A DNA stretch of 11,227 bases from an uncultured Gammaproteobacteria bacterium. GTDB lineage: Bacteria; Pseudomonadota; Gammaproteobacteria; Pseudomonadales; UBA5518. Below, one piece after another: positions 7,024 through 11,227 of the stretch (the stretch's first letter is position 1; every line of letters starts with the position of its first letter). A program made the translations under genes and the position numbers. Where the stretch lies: positions 1 to 11,227 of the forward strand of contig CAIXOY010000207.1 of the NCBI GenBank assembly GCA_903921135.1, read 5' to 3'. The notes under the pieces were generated by a model. It worked only from the letters and a program-made list of their open reading frames with translations. It was not told the origin of the DNA and made no database searches.

Positions 7024-8909
7024 CGCCCGGTGTCGATGCCCCCGCGCAGGTGATCGATCTGCACCGGGCAGACGAGCAGCGGCTCAACGCGCTCATCGGG
7101 CAGGACATGGCTTGCGTGCTCGAGCTGAGCCTCGATGCACGCGTGCTGCGGGTGAACGATCAGTTCTGCCGTCTCACGGGCTTCCCGCGTGATGCCTTGC
7201 TCGGCCGTCACTTGTCCGAGTGTGTGCCGCCCGAAGACTGGTCTTCCAGCCGGGTCATGCTCGATGGCGTGCTTGAGGGCCTCGCAACAGCACCCATCGA
7301 GCTGCGGCTCAATTGCGCGGGCGGTGGTCTCGCATGGGTGCGTTGCGTGTGCCGTCTCGTCCGCACCGAGGCGGGCGAGCCTGTTGGTCTCATCACGCTG
7401 TTGTTGGACATCTCGGCGTCGATGCAGATGCGCGAGCGCCTGATCCTTGCCGAGGAGCGCTTGCGCCTCGCGCTGGACGGTGCGCGCATGGGGGTGTGGT
7501 CGTGGGGGCTTGGTGATGAGCGGCTCCTGTGCTCCCACGTCGCACTTGCCTGCCTCGGCATGCCGCCCGGTGTCCAACCCGGCTTCGATGAATTCCTTGC
7601 CAGAGTGCATCCGGAAGACCGTGAGCAGGTCGAGGCCCAGTTCCGTGGCGCGCTTCTCAGCCTCGAGCCGCTGGACATGGAGTTCAGGATCCAGTTGCCG
7701 GACGGCGCCGAGCGCTGGCTCGCCGTGATGGCGCGCGCCTCGCTCGATCCCTTGGGGCAGCACGGCGGCATGCAGGGTCTGGTGGGGGATGTGAGCCAGC
7801 GCAAGGCCCAGGAACTGCTACTGGCGCGCAGTCTGGCCGAGAACCTCGCGCATACGCGCGAAGTGGAAATGCTGAACGCCCGGCTCGCACAGCGCGCGGT
7901 GGAGGCAGACACTGCTACACGCACCCGTGAGGCGCTGCTTCGCAACGTGGGTCACGAATTCCGCACGCCGCTGAACCATATCTCCGGTTCGCTCGACATC
8001 CTGCTCTCGGAGGAGCTCCCACCGCCCCAGCGCCGCTGGGTCGTCACGGCGCGCGAAGCCGCCGATGCACTCACGCGCATCGTCGAAGGCGTGATGGATG
8101 TGGCGCGGCTCGCCGCCGGCGAGGTGCGATCGGAGCCCGGGGATTTCGCGCCCGCCACGGTGCTGAACGAGGTCTCCGCCCTGCTTGCGCGCCGCACCAA
8201 GGCAAGAGAACTGACGGTGATGGTCGATGTGGCGCCGGACGTGCCGCAGTGGGTGCTGGGTGATGGTGCGCACGTGGCGCAGGCCCTGCTCAATTACTTC
8301 GACAACGCGATCAAGTTCACGCCGAGCGGTGCCATCACGCTCGCGGTGCGCCGCGTGCAGCCCGAGTCGGCGGATTTGCGTCTGCGTTTCGAGGTGCAGG
8401 ACACCGGCATCGGCATCCGTCAGGATCTGGCCGAGCGGCTCTTCAAGCCTTTCGTGCAGGGCGATGACTCTGTCACGCGGCCCTACGGTGGGCTTGGCAT
8501 CGGGCTCTCCAACGCGCGTGAACTGGCGGAATTGATGGGCGGTACGGCAGGAGTCGACAGCCGTCCGGGCGGGGGCAGCATTTTCTGGCTCGACGTTCCG
8601 GTGCAGCCAGCTTCGCTGGAGCGCCTGCTGGCGCCCGGGTTGCGTGACGTCGCGGCCCGGCACGTGAGGGGCATGCGCGGCACACCGGCCGAGTTCGCGC
8701 AGGCGCTGTCATCGCTGCCGGGCTTGCGTGCGCAGCTGCGCGCAGATGACATGCGCGCCCGCGACAGCCTGCGCGGCGTTGCAGATGCCTTGCGCGCGCT
8801 GGTCGGTGAACAGGACTTCGAGCGGCTGTGCCGCGAAGTCGAGGGTTTCGATTTTCCCGCAGCGCTGCTCACGCTGGATCGTATCGAGAGGCATCTGGCG
8901 GCGGCGTGA
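7020..8909 (+). CDS. Soluble PAS-PAS sensor histidine kinase without receiver
   Basis: The 629-residue protein has two PAS domains, at about 24-130 and 145-262 (the second ends with GLVGDVSQRKAQE, a PAC-like exit), and a coiled coil at about 262-305. A HisKA dimerisation domain follows with the H-box NVGHEFRTPLNHI (phospho-acceptor His312), and then a HATPase_c domain with N-box LNYFDNAIKFT (Asn429), G1 DTGIGI (461-466), G2 GGLGIGL (490-496) and a final GGGSIFWLDVP. All catalytic motifs look intact. No membrane segment or signal peptide is seen, so it should be cytoplasmic. Residues from about 535 to 629 form a helical tail (RGVADALRALVGEQDFERLC and on to HLAAA) of the sort often found at the end of hybrid kinases, but no receiver domain comes before it. 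Its ATG overlaps the stop of the Ala-rich gene. No response regulator gene is in the window, so its partner and signal are unknown. Confidence 0.9.
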   Translation: MTPGVDAPAQVIDLHRADEQRLNALIGQDMACVLELSLDARVLRVNDQFCRLTGFPRDALLGRHLSECVPPEDWSSSRVMLDGVLEGLATAPIELRLNCAGGGLAWVRCVCRLVRTEAGEPVGLITLLLDISASMQMRERLILAEERLRLALDGARMGVWSWGLGDERLLCSHVALACLGMPPGVQPGFDEFLARVHPEDREQVEAQFRGALLSLEPLDMEFRIQLPDGAERWLAVMARASLDPLGQHGGMQGLVGDVSQRKAQELLLARSLAENLAHTREVEMLNARLAQRAVEADTATRTREALLRNVGHEFRTPLNHISGSLDILLSEELPPPQRRWVVTAREAADALTRIVEGVMDVARLAAGEVRSEPGDFAPATVLNEVSALLARRTKARELTVMVDVAPDVPQWVLGDGAHVAQALLNYFDNAIKFTPSGAITLAVRRVQPESADLRLRFEVQDTGIGIRQDLAERLFKPFVQGDDSVTRPYGGLGIGLSNARELAELMGGTAGVDSRPGGGSIFWLDVPVQPASLERLLAPGLRDVAARHVRGMRGTPAEFAQALSSLPGLRAQLRADDMRARDSLRGVADALRALVGEQDFERLCREVEGFDFPAALLTLDRIERHLAAA

Positions 8910-8916
8910 TGCCGCC
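8900..8916 (+). terminator. Short stem-loop at the kinase stop codon
   Basis: GGCGGC (8900-8905) and GCCGCC (8911-8916) form a 6-bp stem with a 5-nt loop that contains the TGA stop (8907-8909). No T-run follows, so it is only a weak terminator candidate. Confidence 0.3.
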
Positions 8917-8926
8917 CCGTTCCCGG

Positions 8927-8988
8927 CATTGCCGCCCATCGGGCGCTCGGCATGCGTGCGGCGGAGGCAATGGCACGCGGCGGCAATG
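8927..8988 (+). other. Extended imperfect hairpin in the kinase/DUF2805 spacer
   Basis: CATTGCCGCC (8927-8936) pairs perfectly with GGCGGCAATG (8979-8988). Directly inside the right arm, GCACGC (8973-8978) pairs with GCGTGC (8954-8959), leaving a 13-nt apical loop and a 17-nt one-sided bulge. The structure fills half of the 119-nt spacer before the DUF2805 gene and ends 40 nt before its start codon. It may be a terminator, an RNA stability element or a leader; nothing identifies it as a known riboswitch. Confidence 0.4.
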
Positions 8989-9028
8989 TGCTGAACATCG
9001 GTCACGCGGTGAATGCAGGAATGTGCCA

Positions 9029-9280
9029 ATGGCGTTAACCGAACAAGAACACTCCAGAATCATCGAAATGGCGTGGGAAGACCGCACGCCCTTTGAAGCG
9101 ATTGAAAAGCAATTTGGCTTGAATGAGTCGCAGGTGATCCTTCTGATGCGCAGTTCCCTGAAGCGACGCAGCTTTGAACTGTGGCGTGAGCGCGTCAGTG
9201 GTCGTGCCTCAAAACATCTGAAACTACGAAATCCCGAGATCAGTCGCGGCTATTGTCCGACGCAGTACAAGCAGCGTTGA
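9029..9280 (+). CDS. DUF2805/TIGR03643-type small conserved protein, 83 aa
   Basis: The N-terminus (SRIIEMAWEDRTPFEAIEKQ, residues 9-28) followed by FGLNESQVILLMRSSLK, SFELWRERVSGRASKHLKLR and GYCPTQYKQR matches, from memory, the conserved pattern of the TIGR03643/DUF2805 family. Members are short soluble proteins of unknown function in proteobacteria, cyanobacteria and others. The first half is predicted to form a helix-turn-helix-like bundle, with the segment PFEAIEKQFGLNESQVILLM reading like a recognition-type element, so DNA or RNA binding is conceivable but not shown. ATG 9029 has AGGA 8 nt upstream. A longer in-frame reading from 8828 runs back through the kinase gene and is not credible. 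It stands alone, downstream of the kinase operon and next to the accessory segment that reaches the tmRNA. Confidence 0.85.
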   Translation: MALTEQEHSRIIEMAWEDRTPFEAIEKQFGLNESQVILLMRSSLKRRSFELWRERVSGRASKHLKLRNPEISRGYCPTQYKQR

Positions 9281-9441
9281 GTCCAAGTCTAGCGGGCCCT
9301 TCCTGGCGCAAATCGACAAGCAACGACGATTTGCAACCTGGCTGCACCAGCGGCCGTCTGGACGAGCCAGCCCCTATTGCTGGCAACCCTGCCAGTTCTG
9401 TCCGGCCGAGGTCACCAGACCAGTGCATCATGCAGTAGGGA
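9281..9441. other. Non-coding spacer with two small inverted repeats
   Basis: No gene is supported in this 161-nt stretch; the open frames on both strands have chance-like composition. It holds an 8-bp inverted repeat, GCAAATCG (9308-9315)/CGATTTGC (9327-9334), with an 11-nt loop, and a 6-bp hairpin CTGGCA (9380-9385)/TGCCAG (9390-9395). If the segment to its right is an island, this may be original sequence once found downstream of the tmRNA gene. Confidence 0.4.
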
Positions 9442-9450
9442 AATTGGTGG
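9442..9450. repeat. Short copy of the tmRNA 3' end, candidate att scar
   Basis: AATTGGTGG here is identical to 10471-10479, which covers the last six bases of the tmRNA gene (CCACCA read on minus) plus three flanking bases. It lies 10 nt beyond the toxin stop codon. tmRNA 3' ends are classic integrase targets, and a copy is expected at the far end of an inserted element. Nine bases is short and could be chance. Confidence 0.35.
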
Positions 9451-9459
9451 CGGGTGCAA

Positions 9460-9828
9460 TCAGGCTTTTCGTTTCAGCCGCTCGACTTCGGCGTGGAAGG
9501 CAGGGGTCAGGTCCGCGATCAGGGATTCGATGTCGCGCACTTGATGTTGAACCGTCAGCACCGCGATGCCGTGCGGCACGAGGTCGTAGATCACGAAGTG
9601 CTGCCGCGCTGGAATCATCAGAAACGGCGCCGAACGGTAGTGCCGCAAGCGGCCCTTCTCCGGGTTGGCGGCAGCACCGCCCATGACCGCGTACAGATCG
9701 GCGAGGTACTGGTCGGCAACGTCTTCGCCCCATTCACTGCGCGACCGCGTGTGGATGCGGCGTAAATCCAGTGCCGCATTCCGGGTCAGCAGGAACGTGA
9801 CGGGTGATGGCACGTCATTTCCAGCCAT
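9460..9828 (-). CDS. ParE/RelE-superfamily toxin
   Basis: The 122-residue product has the ParE-like plan. The N-terminal strand FLLTRNAALDLRRI is followed by a helical region with WGEDVADQYLADLYAVM, then a C-terminal beta-sheet: GRLRHYRSAPFLM, ARQHFVIYDLVPHGIAVLTV and HQVRDIESLI. The late Gly-Arg, Tyr-Arg and Tyr-Asp positions are typical of this superfamily. ParE toxins poison DNA gyrase and RelE toxins cut mRNA on the ribosome; the sequence looks closer to ParE, and the target is not proven. ATG 9828-9826 has a strong AAGGA (9838-9834) 5 nt upstream, inside the antitoxin gene, so the two genes overlap by 14 nt and are probably coupled. GTG 9813 is a less likely alternative start. At 122 residues it is somewhat longer than the usual ParE of about 100, with a basic, helical C-terminal extension (HAEVERLKRKA). 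Confidence 0.85.
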   Translation of the reverse strand: MAGNDVPSPVTFLLTRNAALDLRRIHTRSRSEWGEDVADQYLADLYAVMGGAAANPEKGRLRHYRSAPFLMIPARQHFVIYDLVPHGIAVLTVQHQVRDIESLIADLTPAFHAEVERLKRKA

Positions 9829-10084
9829 CGGCTTCCTTGCGGTCGAGCACCTCCATGTCGGCCTTGAAGTCGCCGCTGGACGCAAAGACGCGGCCCGCCG
9901 CCAAGTCTCGGTACCCGGCAAGGATGGCGTCTTGCACAAACTGGCCGTCACGCCGTTCCATGTCGCGGCGGATCAGGTCGCGCACGTATTCGCTGGGCGT
10001 TTCGTAAAGACCCGCCTCGCCGACCATTCGATCCACGAATTCAGCCAAGGGTTGCGACAGACGAGCGTTGATGCGTTCGGACAT
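9815..10084 (-). CDS. ParD-like ribbon-helix-helix antitoxin
   Basis: This 89-residue protein lies directly before the toxin gene and overlaps it. The N-terminal 1-45 region reads as a ribbon-helix-helix (CopG/MetJ/Arc) DNA-binding domain: strand RINARLSQPL, helix AEFVDRMVGEAG, turn and helix ETPSEYVRDLIRRDMERR. The TPSEYVRDLIRRD segment is typical of ParD antitoxins. The remaining C-terminal part (46-89) is acidic and less ordered, the usual toxin-binding arm. It should neutralise the toxin and repress its own promoter. ATG 10084-10082 has AGAGG 5 nt upstream. A perfect 19-bp palindrome 54 nt before the start codon (10138-10156) is a candidate operator. Stability modules of this kind are often the last genes kept on decaying islands. 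Confidence 0.88.
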   Translation of the reverse strand: MSERINARLSQPLAEFVDRMVGEAGLYETPSEYVRDLIRRDMERRDGQFVQDAILAGYRDLAAGRVFASSGDFKADMEVLDRKEADGWK

Positions 10085-10137
10085 GGGAGCCTCTCGGAGC
10101 GATCAGATAGGCATAGCGTCGCACAAGCGGCTCAAGC

Positions 10138-10156
10138 TGTCGCAACTATTGCGACA
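10138..10156. promoter_or_regulatory. Perfect palindrome upstream of the antitoxin, candidate operator
   Basis: TGTCGCAA (10138-10145) and TTGCGACA (10149-10156) are perfect inverted arms around the 3-nt centre CTA. The site lies 54-72 nt before the antitoxin start, where an autorepressor of the ribbon-helix-helix type often binds. On the minus strand, TTGAGC and a TATCT-containing stretch between the palindrome and the gene are weak promoter candidates. Confidence 0.45.
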
Positions 10157-10174
10157 AAGAAGACAAGCGACTGT

Positions 10175-10342
10175 ACGGTAGCCCCGTTGCCGCTTGTCCC
10201 ACATCCGAAGCAGGGCTGGATGGCCGGTGTCCACGAACTCGATGATCCGCACGTCGGTTTTGCCGGCATGCTTGCGGTGCAGGCCCCCGGCGCACGGCCG
10301 CAGCGTACTCTTCCAAGACACAGGTATCGCGAGGACCGCACG
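10175..10342 (-). pseudogene. Degenerate C-terminal fragment of an SF2 DEAD/DEAH-type helicase
   Basis: On the minus strand the frame reads AVLAIPVSWKSTLRPCAG, then GLHRKHAGKTDVRIIEFVD, then TGHPALLRMWDKRQRGYR. From memory of the family, intact relatives read close to LPVSWKGTLQQYAGRLHR followed by a VxxxDYVD block and an ending such as MFEKRxRGYRAMGY. This is the motif V-VI end of a superfamily 2 helicase of the restriction/DEAD type. Motif VI is damaged: the usual Q-x-x-G-R-L-H-R reads P-C-A-G-G-L-H-R, losing the Gln and the first Arg. After RGYR the sequence stops resembling the family. No upstream helicase domain is left before the tmRNA gene, so it is a fragment and not a gene. It reads towards the antitoxin, 91 nt away. 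Confidence 0.6.
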
Positions 10343-10352
10343 CAGGTGGCAT

Positions 10353-10373
10353 ACCCTGTCGTCGCGACAGGGT
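10353..10373. repeat. Perfect 9-bp inverted repeat with 3-nt centre
   Basis: ACCCTGTCG (10353-10361) and CGACAGGGT (10365-10373) flank the triplet TCG. The inner arms TGTCG/CGACA are the same as in the palindrome before the antitoxin, with a different spacing. It could be a recombinase or regulator site of the former element; no protein is assigned. Confidence 0.45.
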
Positions 10374-10395
10374 GATCGGGCCCACGATCCCACCC

Positions 10396-10418
10396 AAGGT
10401 GGGGTAAAAGGTGGGGTA
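10396..10418. repeat. Tandem direct repeat AAGGTGGGGTA next to the ssrA end
   Basis: AAGGTGGGGTA occurs at 10396-10406 and 10408-10418, a 12-nt period, about 55 nt from the tmRNA 3' end; a looser third copy (GCTGGGGTA) is at 10463-10471. Regularly spaced short repeats beside an attachment site resemble integrase arm-binding sites. That reading is inference. Confidence 0.45.
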
Positions 10419-10427
10419 GGGTCTGCG

Positions 10428-10458
10428 GCCTTGATCTGATTTCCTTATGAATCAAGGC
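10428..10458 (-). terminator. Inverted repeat just downstream of ssrA
   Basis: GCCTTGAT (10428-10435) and ATCAAGGC (10451-10458) can pair around a 15-nt loop, 16 nt past the tmRNA 3' end on the minus strand. No T-run follows, so an intrinsic terminator is doubtful. The expected strong ssrA terminator is not seen here, which fits insertion of foreign DNA at the gene end. Confidence 0.3.
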
Positions 10459-10473
10459 GCAAGCTGGGGTAAT

Positions 10474-10837
10474 TGGTGGAGGCGGCGGGAGTTGAACCCG
10501 CGTCCGCGCGCCCTCTGCCGTTTGCTCTACATGCTTAGCCGTGTCTACTGGTTTTGACCGCTCTCCACCCGACGGGCAGGGACTGAGAGCAGCGAGTCCG
10601 GTTTGTTTTAGGGCTCGCGTCCCGGACGTACGCGTGCACGATCCTGCGAGATATGACGCCTGATGACGGACGCGCAGGCACGGCTCCGGTCAGACGGCAC
10701 CCTACTGGGGTTTAAGCAGCGAGTGCGTAGCTGTCGTCGTTGGCAACTATCGATTTGCAATGTTGATTTACGAGAGGCACTGCACTCTCGGCATGCACAT
10801 CGGGCTTCGCGACCCACGTCGAATCCAAAGCGCCCCC
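10474..10837 (-). ncRNA. ssrA: Transfer-messenger RNA (tmRNA)
   Basis: The RNA reads from 10837 to 10474, 364 nt (E. coli 363). The 5' end GGGGGCGCTTTGGATTCGAC carries the conserved TGGATTCGAC box, and the 3' end is GGGTTCAACTCCCGCCGCCT followed by CCACCA, with a T-arm and encoded CCA. Bases GGGGGCG pair with CGCCTCC to give the 7-bp acceptor stem with one G-U. The resume region ATAGTTGCC leads into the tag frame at 10744-10712: A-N-D-D-S-Y-A-L-A-A-stop. The 3' part has the conserved GGCTAAGCATGTAGAGC. It is a one-piece standard tmRNA. It is charged with Ala by AlaRS, delivered by SmpB to stalled ribosomes, and marks the nascent protein for ClpXP-type proteolysis. It lies 66 nt downstream of smpB on the same strand. 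Confidence 0.97.
10712..10744 (-). other. ssrA: tmRNA proteolysis-tag reading frame (ANDDSYALAA)
   Basis: Codons GCC AAC GAC GAC AGC, then TAC GCA CTC GCT GCT, then TAA, encode ANDDSYALAA; the first Ala of the full tag comes from the tmRNA itself. The terminal ALAA is the protease-recognition end. Compared with the E. coli tag ANDENYALAA, residues 4 and 5 are Asp-Ser in place of Glu-Asn. Confidence 0.93.
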
Positions 10838-10846
10838 TGTGAAATC

Positions 10847-10864
10847 GCAGGGTAACACCCCTGC
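10847..10864 (-). promoter_or_regulatory. Hairpin and possible -10 element before ssrA
   Basis: GCAGGG (10847-10852) and CCCTGC (10859-10864) form a 6-bp stem with a 6-nt loop in the 66-nt smpB-ssrA gap. On the minus strand the same bases include TACCCT (10854-10849), ending 11 nt before the mature tmRNA 5' end, which would suit a -10 element if a short 5' leader is trimmed by RNase P. No clear -35 is visible. Confidence 0.3.
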
Positions 10865-10903
10865 GCATCAGGTTGGACCGCGCGATCGCGGAAAGTTCAG
10901 GTG

Positions 10904-11227
10904 CTATTTGGTGTGACGGTTCAGGCGCTGCTTCTGGCGGGCCCAGTCGCGGTCTTTTTCGGTAGCGCGTTTGTCGTGCTGCTTCTTGCCCTTGGCGAGT
11001 GCGACCTCGCACTTCACGAGGTGGCCTTTCCAGTACACGCGGGTGCAGACGGCTGTGTAGCCTTCGCGCTCCACGCCGCCGATCAGGCTGTCGATCTCGC
11101 GGCGGCCCATCAGGAGCTTGCGGTTGCGGCCGGGCACGGCCACGAAGTGCGAACTTGCGCTCGGCAGGGGTTCGATGCGCGCGCCCTGCAGGAAGGCCTC
11201 GCCGTCACGGAAATAGACGTAGCTGTC
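10904..11227 (-). CDS. smpB: SsrA-binding protein, N-terminus cut by the right edge
   Basis: The visible 107 C-terminal residues read DSYVYFRDGEAFLQGARIEP, RNRKLLMGRREIDSLIG, REGYTAVCTRVYWKG, and KCEVALAKGKKQHDKRATEK, which match SmpB blocks (E. coli SDSYVLLRDGEAFL, TRKLLLNQRELDSL, VAKGKKQHDKR). The conserved GKKQHDKR that reaches the ribosomal decoding centre is intact, and a basic C-terminal tail follows (RDWARQKQRLNRHTK). SmpB binds tmRNA and carries it to stalled ribosomes; it is essential for trans-translation. The frame is open to the right edge, so the start and about 50 residues are missing. The GTG at 11143 is internal and not the start. It lies immediately upstream of ssrA on the same strand, the usual gammaproteobacterial arrangement. 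Confidence 0.96.
   Translation of the reverse strand, partial: DSYVYFRDGEAFLQGARIEPLPSASSHFVAVPGRNRKLLMGRREIDSLIGGVEREGYTAVCTRVYWKGHLVKCEVALAKGKKQHDKRATEKDRDWARQKQRLNRHTK

Larger units (their letters stand above)
9442..10479. mobile_element. Putative small, eroded genomic island at the ssrA 3' end
   Basis: About 1 kb between the matching 9-mers contains only accessory-type material: a toxin-antitoxin pair, a decayed helicase fragment, palindromes and short direct repeats. It abuts the tmRNA CCA end exactly. No integrase, excisionase or transposase gene remains. The assignment is an inference from position, content and the short flanking repeat; it may be what is left after internal deletions of a larger island. 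Confidence 0.4.

Noticed and set aside
6621..7763. 380-codon minus-strand frame opposite the Ala-rich and kinase genes
   Set aside because: Its Ala-rich part is only the antisense of GCN repeats and the rest opposes PAS domains. The plus-strand genes have start signals and coupling.
9240..9438. Two short opposed open frames after the DUF2805 gene
   Set aside because: Both have low-complexity, chance-like sequence without Shine-Dalgarno support or family features.
9327..10760. Exact 10-mer CGATTTGCAA at 9327-9336 and inside ssrA (10751-10760)
   Set aside because: In a window of this size several 10-base matches are expected by chance, and the tmRNA copy is not at an integration point.
10608..11012. 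134-codon minus-strand frame over ssrA and the smpB end
   Set aside because: It lies across the tmRNA gene and overlaps the smpB C-terminus in another frame, so it is a chance frame.
1..11227. CRISPR array, rRNA or ordinary tRNA genes
   Set aside because: No regularly spaced repeat-spacer pattern, and no rRNA or tRNA cores other than the tRNA-like ends of tmRNA, were seen.

Overview
This is a high-GC bacterial chromosome segment, most likely from a gammaproteobacterium. The evidence is PdxH and RlmJ of E. coli-like length and motifs, a one-piece tmRNA with encoded CCA and a tag differing from the E. coli tag at two residues, and a Pseudomonas-type REP hairpin. I cannot name the genus. Coding density is high, and two gene pairs are joined by 4-nt ATGA overlaps.

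Layout. The left part (1-3498) is ordinary chromosome. It holds a minus-strand PAP2 phosphatase cut by the edge, a 56-residue unknown protein on the same strand, then pdxH (plus) convergent with rlmJ (minus), and an MFS transporter divergent from rlmJ. A 197-nt spacer (3499-3695) carries three GC-rich hairpins, one of them REP-like. Next comes a minus-strand two-gene operon: a CNNM/CorC-type CBS membrane protein (5045-6349) followed by a chromate-type transporter ChrA (3696-5048), overlapping by 4 nt.

The middle (6481-8909) is a plus-strand operon. It joins a small, very alanine-rich helical protein with a run of 17 Ala to a soluble PAS-PAS histidine kinase, again with a 4-nt overlap. No response regulator gene is present in the window. 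A small DUF2805/TIGR03643-type protein follows (9029-9280).

The right part holds the trans-translation pair on the minus strand: smpB (cut by the right edge) and ssrA (tmRNA, 10474-10837, tag ANDDSYALAA). Between the tmRNA 3' end and the DUF2805 gene lies about 1 kb of accessory DNA: a ParD/ParE-like antitoxin-toxin pair, a decayed C-terminal piece of an SF2 helicase, two perfect palindromes sharing TGTCG/CGACA arms, and a short GGTGGGGTA direct repeat. The 9-mer covering the last six bases of the tmRNA gene plus three flanking bases (AATTGGTGG on plus) recurs at 9442-9450, just outside the toxin stop codon. My reading is a small, eroded island at the tmRNA 3' end, a well-known integration target, that has lost its integrase and kept its toxin-antitoxin module. 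This is inference from a short repeat.

The items I find most worth a second look are the tmRNA-linked island scar, the Ala-rich protein/kinase operon, and the palindromes around the toxin-antitoxin module.
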